Assembly: GCA_964634615.1 (NCBI GenBank)
Contig: CAZWLQ010000034.1
Location: forward strand, 1-5,947
Reading direction: 5' to 3'
DNA: 5,947 nucleotides
Source: EsbW-18 sp964634615
GTDB lineage: Bacteria; Patescibacteriota; Minisyncoccia; Phycocordibacterales; EsbW-18
Of this stretch, positions 1 to 5,938 are shown piece after piece (position 1 is the stretch's first letter; every line of letters begins with the position of its first letter). The translations under genes and the position numbers were made by a program. The notes beneath the pieces are model-generated. The model saw nothing but the letters and a program-made list of their open reading frames with translations. It ran no database searches and was not told the DNA's origin.

Positions 1-2
1 AC

Positions 3-761
3 AAGAAATGCCAAGTGCGGTTAGATCCAAAGCGAGCACATATCATCAAGCAGATGTATGAGAAAGTTGCGCATGAGCAATGGAGCGGACGGAAAATCTA
101 TCGGCGGCTTCGAGAAATCGACTTCAAAACGCACCGAGGCAAGCCATTGGTACTTGCGAACATCTACCTCATCCTCCGCAATCACTTCTACTACGGCTAC
201 TTCAACTACCCCGTCGGAAGCGACCAGTGGTATACCGGCAAGCACACACCCATCATCGACAAGGAACTCTTCGACAAGGTGCAACTAGTCCTCAACGAGA
301 ACTTCATTCCAAAGACTGAGAGCAAGGAATTCGCATTTACCAAGCTCATAAGGTGCGGCCACTGTGGATCAGGCATATGCGCAGATGAGAAGTTCAAGAA
401 ACTGAAGGACGGTGGCGTGAACCGACACGTCTACTATTTCTGCACAAAAGTGCGAAACATCGACTGCACGAATCCGCCGATTAACGAGCCTACCCTCATC
501 AACGAGTTAGTAGAGCTGATGGATCGAGTAGATATGGACGAACTGGGCGTACGGGCACGGATACAAGATGAGATTGCCCGACTGAACAAGTTCCGAGTGA
601 GCGTGCTAGGACACAAGCAGGAGAAAACCTCGATTGATATCGATGTCAGAAACTACGCGAAGTACCTACTCAAGGAAGGAACCTTGGTGGAGAAGCGAGA
701 GTTGTTAAGTTGTCTGCAAAGTAAACTGGTACTTAAAGAGAGGAAGATCGATTTCGTATAG
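3..761 (+). CDS. Large serine recombinase, C-terminal part (5' end outside window)
   Basis: The frame is open to the left edge, and the GTG at 15 is an internal codon, not a convincing start. The N-terminal catalytic resolvase domain with its active-site Ser is therefore outside the window. Counting from that GTG, about residues 40-95 match the DNA-binding 'Recombinase' domain (GKPL..IY.ILRN.FYYGYF pattern, then a D.ELFDKVQ stretch). A zinc ribbon follows, with a CGHC pair (C114, C117) and two further Cys (C143, C151). The charged tail at about 160-248 probably contains the usual coiled-coil segment. The family inserts or excises mobile DNA between short attachment sites. The combination of ribbon and tail resembles recombinases common in Parcubacteria (recalled resemblance, not searched). 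The gene converges on nirK with only 18 bp between stops, and there is no visible terminator. The family call is firm; whether the gene is intact, and what element it belongs to, cannot be seen. Confidence 0.9.
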   Translation, partial: KKCQVRLDPKRAHIIKQMYEKVAHEQWSGRKIYRRLREIDFKTHRGKPLVLANIYLILRNHFYYGYFNYPVGSDQWYTGKHTPIIDKELFDKVQLVLNENFIPKTESKEFAFTKLIRCGHCGSGICADEKFKKLKDGGVNRHVYYFCTKVRNIDCTNPPINEPTLINELVELMDRVDMDELGVRARIQDEIARLNKFRVSVLGHKQEKTSIDIDVRNYAKYLLKEGTLVEKRELLSCLQSKLVLKERKIDFV

Positions 762-779
762 AGACTCGATTTAACCACC

Positions 780-2000
780 CTAGTGCCCATGTCCGCTCTG
801 TATTTCTCCGTTGAAGATCGTCGTATCGGCTTCGCCAGTGACATCGAGAACGCCCCACGCACCACGATCAAGGCGCGAGAGTGCATGATCGACGAGGATA
901 TACTTTCCGGGATAATCGACAGTGAACTCAACAGCAGCCGCTCCTCCGGCCGGAATAAGGGTCGTCTGGACACTCTCAGCCGGAGCGCTTACAAGATCAC
1001 CCTCTCGATAGACACGATCAAAGATCTCACCGATGACATGGAAGCTCGAGATAAGATTCACACCACCATTTCCAACATACAAACGAACCTTGTCACCGAC
1101 GTTAGCGGTCATGTTCTCTTGAAGCGCCCCCGTTCGTCCGTTGAAAACAACGTACTGTGGCTTCCCATCAAGCATTGCCTGTGAATCAAAAAGCTGGAGG
1201 CCTTTTCTTCCAAGCGCGCCCGAGCTATAAAACTCGCCCTGTACGATGTAAAATTCTTCGTCGACTGGGGACATCCCTTCTTTTGGCTCAACGAGGATGA
1301 GCCCATACATGCCGTGCGCCATATGCGTCGCAACATTTGGATGTGCACAGTGATAGATAAAAATACCCGGATTGAGCGCCTTGAAGGTGATGGTCTTGCT
1401 CTCCCCTGGTGCGACGATGGTCGCCGCCGCACCTCCGCCGGGACCGGTCACCGCGTGAAGATCAATCGAGTGGTGATGTATATTCGTAGGATCGTTGTGG
1501 AGCGTCAGTCGTACCGTGTCACCCTCGCGTACGCGCAAAAATGGACCGGGAATGCTGCCGTCGAAAGTCCAATAGTTGAATGTCGTTCCATCGGCCATCT
1601 CACCGATGACTTCCTTTGCTGTGAGCTCGATATCTATGATTCCTGCTTCATCATAATTGATTGTCTCTGGGATATCGTTTGGATCTCGTGCTATGTCAGC
1701 AACCCGTTCGAAATCGCCGAAACGTTTGAAGAACTGCATCATGTTCGAGAACGAGAGCGCGGGACCGGCACTCGGTCCGAACGTTGTTGAGTTGAACGGA
1801 TACTCGAGTGTTGTCGGAATACCGTTTGGAACGTAAAACGCGATCGAGATACCGATGAAGACCGCAACCAGCGCAATGGTGATCTTTTGCGAGTGGAAGC
1901 GACGAAGGACAAGAAAGATGAAGACCGCGGCAGCACCATATGCTATGAGAAGCCCGAACGACTCGACAAGATACTGCCAGAGGTATGAGAGTAGTTCCAT
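780..2000 (-). CDS. nirK: Membrane-anchored copper nitrite reductase (NirK, AniA-type)
   Basis: 406 aa. It reduces nitrite to nitric oxide using a type 1 and a type 2 copper. Two membrane helices (about residues 14-32 and 41-57) flank a basic loop RRFHSQK. By the positive-inside rule this puts both termini outside the cytoplasm. A linker (58-115) leads into two cupredoxin domains (about 120-240 and 245-390). Type 1 ligands are H177, C218, H226 and M231. Type 2 ligands are H182, H217 and H372. Catalytic Asp and His are D180 and H321. The Cys-to-His-to-Met spacing (8 then 5) and the HGMYGLILVEP run match the shorter loop of AniA-type enzymes, not the Alcaligenes type. The ATG at 1998-2000 is chosen because it lies 5 bp after the arsR stop and precedes the first helix; upstream codons belong to arsR in another frame. 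There is no strong Shine-Dalgarno at normal distance; a GAGGAG lies about 22 nt upstream inside arsR. The usual Neisseria-type lipoprotein signal is absent, so anchoring is by helices. The C terminus ends in HGH. No electron donor gene is in the window. Confidence 0.93.
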   Translation of the reverse strand: MELLSYLWQYLVESFGLLIAYGAAAVFIFLVLRRFHSQKITIALVAVFIGISIAFYVPNGIPTTLEYPFNSTTFGPSAGPALSFSNMMQFFKRFGDFERVADIARDPNDIPETINYDEAGIIDIELTAKEVIGEMADGTTFNYWTFDGSIPGPFLRVREGDTVRLTLHNDPTNIHHHSIDLHAVTGPGGGAAATIVAPGESKTITFKALNPGIFIYHCAHPNVATHMAHGMYGLILVEPKEGMSPVDEEFYIVQGEFYSSGALGRKGLQLFDSQAMLDGKPQYVVFNGRTGALQENMTANVGDKVRLYVGNGGVNLISSFHVIGEIFDRVYREGDLVSAPAESVQTTLIPAGGAAAVEFTVDYPGKYILVDHALSRLDRGAWGVLDVTGEADTTIFNGEIQSGHGH

Positions 2001-2005
2001 ATATC

Positions 2006-2364
2006 TTAATAAGGAATTTTGCACTCCTCGAAGCAGTGCGCATTCCGGTTCAGCTTGTAAATACGTTTTCGANNNNNNNNNNGGCATCCACCGATTGCAA
2101 GACCTGCAGATGATGCGTGACCGTCGGTTGCTGCAGATTCATCTTTGCGGTCAGATCGCCGACCGTCATGCCGTCCTTTGCCTTGCCGAGCATACAAACA
2201 AGACTATACCGGCTTCGCTCGCCAACGACCTTGAAACAGTCGGGGCACAGCTCCTCTTCGCCAGATACCGTACGAGGCACCCACGACGGGCGCGGGTGTG
2301 TCTGCTCTTGCGAAGCACTCTTTCTTGTTTTCAAACTCCTTTTCCCCAGAACTTTTTTATTCAT
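2006..2364 (-). CDS. ArsR-family winged-helix repressor, interrupted by assembly gap
   Basis: A DNA-binding repressor, probably of the arsR-nirK operon. The first 94 residues (2364 down to 2083) hold a basic 35-residue lead, then CPDC (C40, C43), a helix with C57, and the helix-turn-helix at about 67-90 (TVGDL...QQPTVTHHLQVL), which is the ArsR signature. After the 10-N gap the protein resumes in a different frame at 2071 with RKRIYKLN (the end of the wing) and finishes with HCFEECKIPY, stop TAA at 2006-2008. The resumed segment fits the family's C-terminal part, so one gene is intended. The written gap length breaks the frame. The total should be about 119-123 aa once the gap is filled. Cys pairs at both ends (CPDC and CFEEC) could bind a metal or react with nitric oxide; that is inference. 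The start at 2364 is the first ATG and has no Shine-Dalgarno. The nirK ATG follows 5 bp after the stop, so the two are almost certainly co-transcribed. Confidence 0.87.
2073..2082. other. Assembly gap (10 N)
   Basis: Ten N lie inside arsR. The length is probably a placeholder. For the upstream arsR frame (last codon 2083-2085) to join the downstream frame (first codon 2069-2071), the single base at 2072 plus the gap must be a multiple of three. The true gap must therefore be 11, 14, 17, 20 and so on, not 10. Plus- and minus-strand open frames that run through the N are artefacts. Confidence 0.97.
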
Positions 2365-2372
2365 AGATGGAT

Positions 2373-2394
2373 GTCTATATTAGAATGTATCGAC
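2373..2394. promoter_or_regulatory. Candidate ArsR operator (22-bp dyad) between arsR and nrdB
   Basis: An interrupted inverted repeat, GTCtATA, eight bases, TATcGAC, has 6 of 7 positions pairing per arm. It sits between and over the likely -35 and -10 of the arsR promoter, where a self-repressing ArsR protein would bind. A second, shorter dyad ATAGA-N6-TCTAT (2363-2378) overlaps it and the arsR start codon. The region is AT-rich, so chance dyads are possible. Confidence 0.35.
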
Positions 2395-2403
2395 ACTTAT
2401 CAA
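2374..2403 (-). promoter_or_regulatory. Candidate sigma-70-type promoter for arsR-nirK
   Basis: On the minus strand TTGATA (2403-2398, 5 of 6 to consensus -35) is followed after 18 bp by TATAGA (2379-2374, 4 of 6 to -10); an overlapping TAATAT with 15-bp spacing is an alternative. The predicted transcript would begin only a few bases before the arsR ATG at 2364, giving an almost leaderless mRNA. This would agree with the absence of a Shine-Dalgarno there. Confidence 0.35.
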
Positions 2404-2409
2404 TATAAC
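2404..2409 (+). promoter_or_regulatory. Candidate -10 element for nrdB operon
   Basis: TATAAC (5 of 6 to TATAAT) ends 9 bp before the nrdB ATG, so a transcript from it would start at or next to the ATG. No good -35 is seen at the standard distance. A weaker alternative is TAGAAT at 2381-2386, which would leave a leader of about 25-30 nt. Low confidence. Confidence 0.25.
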
Positions 2410-2418
2410 AAAACAAGC

Positions 2419-3726
2419 ATGAAAAGCGACCCCTCTGTCCATAATTCTCTCGCACGTTCCCACACGATAACCAAACGTGACGGCTCTGTCGTTTCTTTTG
2501 ACGAGAACAAAATCGCTGTCGCAGTCGAAAAGGCCATGAATGCCGTCGGTGACCTTACGAAAAGCGACGCGGAGAAGATTGCGCATGAGGTGGTCGCAAA
2601 GATTGATGTGTCATACCAAGCAAATTCTTCATACGAACCATCCGTCGAGCACGTTCAGGATCTCGTCGAGCTCACGCTTATGGAGAACGACTACCATGAC
2701 GTGGCAAAGGCATACATCCTCTATCGCGATCACCGAGCACAGCTACGCAAGCACGACATCTTCAAGAAGCGCATCAATCTCAAGCCCCACGAATACCCTG
2801 AGCTCTTGGAATATGTTGATGCCATCCGTCATTCCTATTGGATTCACACCGAATTCAACTTTACGAGCGATATTCAGGACTTCAAGGTGCATGTGAACGA
2901 AGCAGAACGGGGTGCAATAAAACGCGCGATGCTTGCAATTGCGCAGATTGAAGTCGCGGTGAAAACGTTTTGGGGTGACGTGTATAAAAAGATGCCGAAG
3001 CCTGAAATCGGATCTGTTGGATTTACATTCGCAGAGAGCGAAGTTCGACATCAGGATGCCTACGCTCATTTGCTCGAGATATTAGGACTCAATCACGAAT
3101 TTGAAAAAGTGCGAGACATCCCAGTTATCATGAAACGAATTACCTATCTCGAGCGGTCGATTGCAAACGCACGGAGCGACGATAACCGCGAATATGCGCA
3201 AGCGATTTTGCTCTTCTCGCTTTTCATCGAACACGTATCACTCTTCTCGCAGTTCCTGATCATTATGTCGTTCAATAAGCATAAGAACCTGTTCAAGGGG
3301 ATATCCAATGTCATCGAAGCAACCTCAAAAGAGGAGCAGATTCATGGGCTCTTCGGCATAGATCTCATCACCATCATCAAAAACGAACATCCCGAGTGGT
3401 TCGACGACGCATACAATGAATCAATCTTGGAATCGTGTAGAGAAGCATACGAGGCAGAAAGCGCTATCGTGGATTGGATATTCGAACAAGGAGAAATCGA
3501 TTGCATGCCCATAACGACCGTAAAGGAGTTCATCAAAAATAGATTCAATAATTCGCTCGATTCCATCGGACTCCCGCGAATATTCCCCATCGACGAACAA
3601 GAGCTCGAGAAAACAGAGTGGTTTGACGACGAAGTCATTGCAACCAAACATGGCGACTTCTTCGTTAAACGTTCCATCAATTACAACAAGCGAAGCAAAA
3701 GCATCACCGAGAACGATTTATTCTAA
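2419..3726 (+). CDS. nrdB: Ribonucleotide reductase beta subunit with N-terminal ATP-cone (class I, NrdBi-like)
   Basis: 435 aa; the cytoplasmic radical-generating subunit that supports NrdA in making deoxynucleotides. Residues about 14-108 are an ATP-cone (KRDGS..SFDENKI, ending in KAYILYRDHR), the domain that switches the enzyme with ATP or dATP and normally sits on NrdA. The ferritin-like R2 core follows. Likely metal ligands are E178 (the place of E. coli Asp84), E208 and H211 (ESEVRH), E271 (FIEHV), and E306 and H309 (EEQIH). Y215 lies four residues after H211, the place of the E. coli radical Tyr122. The C-terminal tail (SINYNKR...NDLF) has the Tyr and acidic end used for docking and electron transfer to NrdA. 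Characterised ATP-cone NrdB proteins (Leeuwenhoekiella blandensis) are dimanganese class Id enzymes; whether this one uses Mn or Fe cannot be read from sequence. The ATG at 2419 is chosen because the ATP-cone starts about 14 residues later. nrdA follows after 19 bp. Confidence 0.95.
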   Translation: MKSDPSVHNSLARSHTITKRDGSVVSFDENKIAVAVEKAMNAVGDLTKSDAEKIAHEVVAKIDVSYQANSSYEPSVEHVQDLVELTLMENDYHDVAKAYILYRDHRAQLRKHDIFKKRINLKPHEYPELLEYVDAIRHSYWIHTEFNFTSDIQDFKVHVNEAERGAIKRAMLAIAQIEVAVKTFWGDVYKKMPKPEIGSVGFTFAESEVRHQDAYAHLLEILGLNHEFEKVRDIPVIMKRITYLERSIANARSDDNREYAQAILLFSLFIEHVSLFSQFLIIMSFNKHKNLFKGISNVIEATSKEEQIHGLFGIDLITIIKNEHPEWFDDAYNESILESCREAYEAESAIVDWIFEQGEIDCMPITTVKEFIKNRFNNSLDSIGLPRIFPIDEQELEKTEWFDDEVIATKHGDFFVKRSINYNKRSKSITENDLF

Positions 3727-3745
3727 ACATTTACATATCGAAATC

Positions 3746-5416
3746 ATGCACTGGCTCAACGAACACAGCAGAAAATTCCTCGCAAAAGGATACTTACAAA
3801 CAAATCAGAGCGCCGAGGAGCGGATACGATTCATCGCTGATCGTGCAGAAGAGATTCTTGAGATGAAAGGCTTTGCCGACAAATTTTATGGCTATATGTC
3901 CAAGGGATACTATTCGCTCTCGACTCCCATATGGACTAACTTCGGTTTACAAAAAGGATTGCCCATCAGCTGTTTCGGATCATACATCGGCGACAACATG
4001 GCCCAGATACTCTACACGCAAGCTGAGGCCGGAATGATGAGCAAATTCGGCGGAGGCACATCTGGATATTTCGGGGCACTGCGTCCACGTGGCGCTCCAA
4101 TTACCGACAACGGCGTCTCGTCTGGCTCGGTGCACTTCATGCGACTCTTCGAGAGCATGGTCAATGTCGTGAGCCAAGGATCAACGCGTCGAGGTCACTT
4201 CGCGCCCTATCTCCCAATCGAACATCCAGACAGCGAGGAGTTCCTCGACATCGGTACCGAGGGTAATCCGATACAAGAACTAACCCACGGTGTGACAGTG
4301 ACGGACAAATGGATGGAAGAAATGATCGCAGGAGATTCGAAGAAGCGTATGCTGTGGGCAAAAGTGCTCCAACGTCGTTCCCAGATGGGATACCCCTATA
4401 TATTTTTCACCGACACGGTCAACAAAAACACTGTCGACGTCTACAAAGATAAGGGACTGACAATCCACGCAAGCAATCTCTGTAGCGAGGTTCTCCTGCC
4501 TTCATCAGAAGAATGGTCATTCGTATGCGATCTCTCGTCGATGAATCTCTTGTGGTATGACGAATGGAAAGAGACTGACGCGATTGAAACACTTGTGTAC
4601 TTCCTTGACGCAGTCATGACAGACTTCATCAACAAGCTCGAGAGACTACGCGACTCGGACAAAAAAGAAGAGACGATGGCGTTTCGATTCATGGAACGGT
4701 CCTATAATTTCGCCGTGGCGAACCGAGCACTTGGTGTTGGTGTGTTAGGTTGGCACTCCCTACTCCAAAGTAAGATGCTTGCTTTCGAGAGCATCGAAGC
4801 AACACGTCTCAACAAAGAGATTTTCGGTTGTATCAAAGAAAAAGCGCACATTGCATCCGCCGAACTCGCAAGAATCTTTGGCGAGCCATCAGTACTCAAA
4901 GGATATGGACGTCGCAACACCACGCTATGTGCCATCGCACCAACCACGTCGTCGGCATTTATCCTCGGACAGGTATCACAAAGCATCGAGCCAATATGGT
5001 CGAATTGCTACGTCAAAGATATCGACAAGATGAAGGTGACAATCAAGAATCCATTCTTGGAAAGACTCTTGGAAGAAAAAGGAAGAAACGACAAAGAAAC
5101 GTGGCACAGCATCCGCGATAGCGATGGTTCGGTGCAACATCTCACCTTTCTCTCTCCAAGCGAGAAGGCCGTGTTCAAGACATTTGCGGAAATAGATCAA
5201 TACGCGGTCATCGATCAGGCAGCGGCACGACAACCATACATAGATCAAGGACAATCGCTCAACCTTATGATTAACCCAAAGACACCGACGAAAGACGTGA
5301 ATGCGCTCCATATCGAGGCGTGGCGACAAGGTATCAAAACGCTCTACTACCAACACAGCATGAACGCCGCACAAACCCTCAACAGGAAGAAATTGTGCGT
5401 CAGTTGTGAAGCATAA
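3746..5416 (+). CDS. nrdA: Ribonucleotide reductase alpha subunit, class I, lacking ATP-cone
   Basis: 556 aa; the catalytic subunit, which reduces ribonucleoside diphosphates with NrdB as radical source. All class I landmarks are present. Active-site cysteines are C76 (PISCFGS) and C261 (FVCDLSS). The thiyl-radical Cys C246 lies in NLCSE, with N244 and E248. The radical-transfer Tyr pair is Y534-Y535 (LYYQHS). The C-terminal redox pair is C551 and C554 (CVSCEA), which passes electrons from thioredoxin or glutaredoxin. It starts directly at MHWLNE with no ATP-cone, hence much shorter than the E. coli protein of about 760 aa; that domain is on the partner NrdB. An ATG at 3623 in the same frame would add 41 residues overlapping nrdB, but they show no family similarity, whereas relatives begin at the WLNE segment. 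No Shine-Dalgarno precedes the ATG, so translation may be coupled to nrdB. Overall similarity appears greatest to Bacteroidetes NrdA (recalled, not searched). Confidence 0.95.
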   Translation: MHWLNEHSRKFLAKGYLQTNQSAEERIRFIADRAEEILEMKGFADKFYGYMSKGYYSLSTPIWTNFGLQKGLPISCFGSYIGDNMAQILYTQAEAGMMSKFGGGTSGYFGALRPRGAPITDNGVSSGSVHFMRLFESMVNVVSQGSTRRGHFAPYLPIEHPDSEEFLDIGTEGNPIQELTHGVTVTDKWMEEMIAGDSKKRMLWAKVLQRRSQMGYPYIFFTDTVNKNTVDVYKDKGLTIHASNLCSEVLLPSSEEWSFVCDLSSMNLLWYDEWKETDAIETLVYFLDAVMTDFINKLERLRDSDKKEETMAFRFMERSYNFAVANRALGVGVLGWHSLLQSKMLAFESIEATRLNKEIFGCIKEKAHIASAELARIFGEPSVLKGYGRRNTTLCAIAPTTSSAFILGQVSQSIEPIWSNCYVKDIDKMKVTIKNPFLERLLEEKGRNDKETWHSIRDSDGSVQHLTFLSPSEKAVFKTFAEIDQYAVIDQAAARQPYIDQGQSLNLMINPKTPTKDVNALHIEAWRQGIKTLYYQHSMNAAQTLNRKKLCVSCEA

Positions 5417-5424
5417 TCTTTACT

Positions 5425-5430
5425 TATAAC
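5425..5430 (+). promoter_or_regulatory. Candidate -10 element before the flavoprotein gene
   Basis: TATAAC lies 14 bp before the ATG at 5445, the same hexamer as 9 bp before the nrdB start. CATAAT at 5412-5417 is an overlapping alternative. TTGTGA at 5404-5409 could serve as -35 but the spacing is only 15 bp. The gene could equally be read from the nrdBA transcript. Confidence 0.2.
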
Positions 5431-5444
5431 CCTAAACAAACCAC

Positions 5445-5819
5445 ATGGAACTTTCACCACAAGTAGGTACAGCGCTCCTCGAAGCAAAAAGTAAGGCTCT
5501 CGCGACGATGGGTAAGCACGGACTCAATGTTGTGCCGGTATCGACCGTCCGCATCGTCAACAACGAGATCCTTCTGATGAATTACTTCATGAAAAAGACT
5601 ATTGAGAATATTTTGGAGCAACCACGAGTTGCGCTTACATTCTGGAGCGGACTTGAAGGGTACCAGATAAAGGGTTCCGTAGAGTACCAAGACAACGGAG
5701 ATACTTTCGAAGAAGCGAAAAAATGGGTCAATGAAAATGTCGCCGATCGGACGCTCATCGGATTGTTGATACTGACACCCGAAGAAACCCACAACGTATC
5801 GCCCGGTGCAAGTAAATAA
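5445..5819 (+). CDS. Small FMN-binding split-barrel protein (PNPOx-like family)
   Basis: 124 aa. Residues about 25-80 have the pattern of the pyridoxamine 5'-phosphate oxidase-like split barrel: a VVPVSTV..V.NNEILL strand pair, then the helix KKTIENILEQPRVALTFW, then a glycine and the strand GYQIKGSVEY. In this fold a dimer normally binds FMN (some members bind haem or F420). The helix KKT-EN-L--P-V is the most recognisable part. The C-terminal half has a helix (FEEAKKWVNENV) and a last strand (IGLLILTPEETHNVSPG). The protein is too short to be the full biosynthetic PdxH enzyme (about 220 aa), so that activity should not be assumed; the substrate is unknown. It lies 28 bp after nrdA on the same strand and may be co-transcribed. 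No membrane helix, signal peptide or Shine-Dalgarno is seen. The fold call is fairly sure; the function is open. Confidence 0.8.
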   Translation: MELSPQVGTALLEAKSKALATMGKHGLNVVPVSTVRIVNNEILLMNYFMKKTIENILEQPRVALTFWSGLEGYQIKGSVEYQDNGDTFEEAKKWVNENVADRTLIGLLILTPEETHNVSPGASK

Positions 5820-5861
5820 CCAACTCGTCGACGGGTGACTAAGTAAATGTTTTAAGACTGG

Positions 5862-5876
5862 GGTGTCCTAGACACC
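5862..5876. repeat. Perfect 6-bp inverted repeat (hairpin)
   Basis: GGTGTC and GACACC separated by CTA form a perfect stem with a 3-nt loop. A related string GTGTCTCCTGA occurs about 30 bp downstream (5897-5907), partly repeating the GTGTCCTAGA of the hairpin. Confidence 0.6.
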
Positions 5877-5906
5877 TGACTTAGCATAAGAGTGCTGTGT
5901 CTCCTG

Positions 5907-5938
5907 AACAAAATCCGAACTTTTTTCCAACAAAATCC
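5907..5938. repeat. 10-bp direct repeat AACAAAATCC, period 22 bp
   Basis: Exact copies lie at 5907-5916 and 5929-5938, separated by a GAAC and T6 stretch. TCCTGA also occurs at both outer sides (5902-5907 and 5936-5941). Two regularly spaced copies about two helical turns apart could be protein binding sites or terminal repeats of an element, but the window ends here. Confidence 0.5.

Noticed and set aside
762..779. Bidirectional terminator between the recombinase and nirK
   Set aside because: Only 18 bp, with no stem and no T run of useful length.
783..1184. 133-aa plus-strand ORF inside nirK
   Set aside because: It lies opposite the well-supported second cupredoxin domain and shows no recognisable domain.
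1314..1790. 158-aa plus-strand ORF inside nirK
   Set aside because: It is antisense to the copper-ligand region of nirK and has no domain pattern; it is a shadow of biased codon use.
2001..2087. nirK start upstream across the N gap
   Set aside because: The codons overlap the C-terminal part of arsR in a different frame, depend on unknown bases, and precede the natural ATG beside the first membrane helix.
1855..2418. N-terminal extension of nrdB upstream to 1855
   Set aside because: It runs through the N gap and lies antisense to nirK and arsR; the ATP-cone needs no such extension.
3623..3745. Longer nrdA beginning at the ATG at 3623 (41 extra residues)
   Set aside because: The extension overlaps the end of nrdB in another frame, is Ser/Thr-rich without family similarity, and relatives start at the MxWLNE segment, which matches the ATG at 3746.
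5445..5819. True pyridoxamine-phosphate oxidase (pdxH)
   Set aside because: At 124 aa it is about half the length of PdxH and lacks room for its C-terminal substrate-binding region; only the fold can be claimed.
5823..5855. Intrinsic terminator after the flavoprotein gene
   Set aside because: The stem is only 5 bp with a G-T pair, and the nearest T run (TTTT) is more than 10 bases away.
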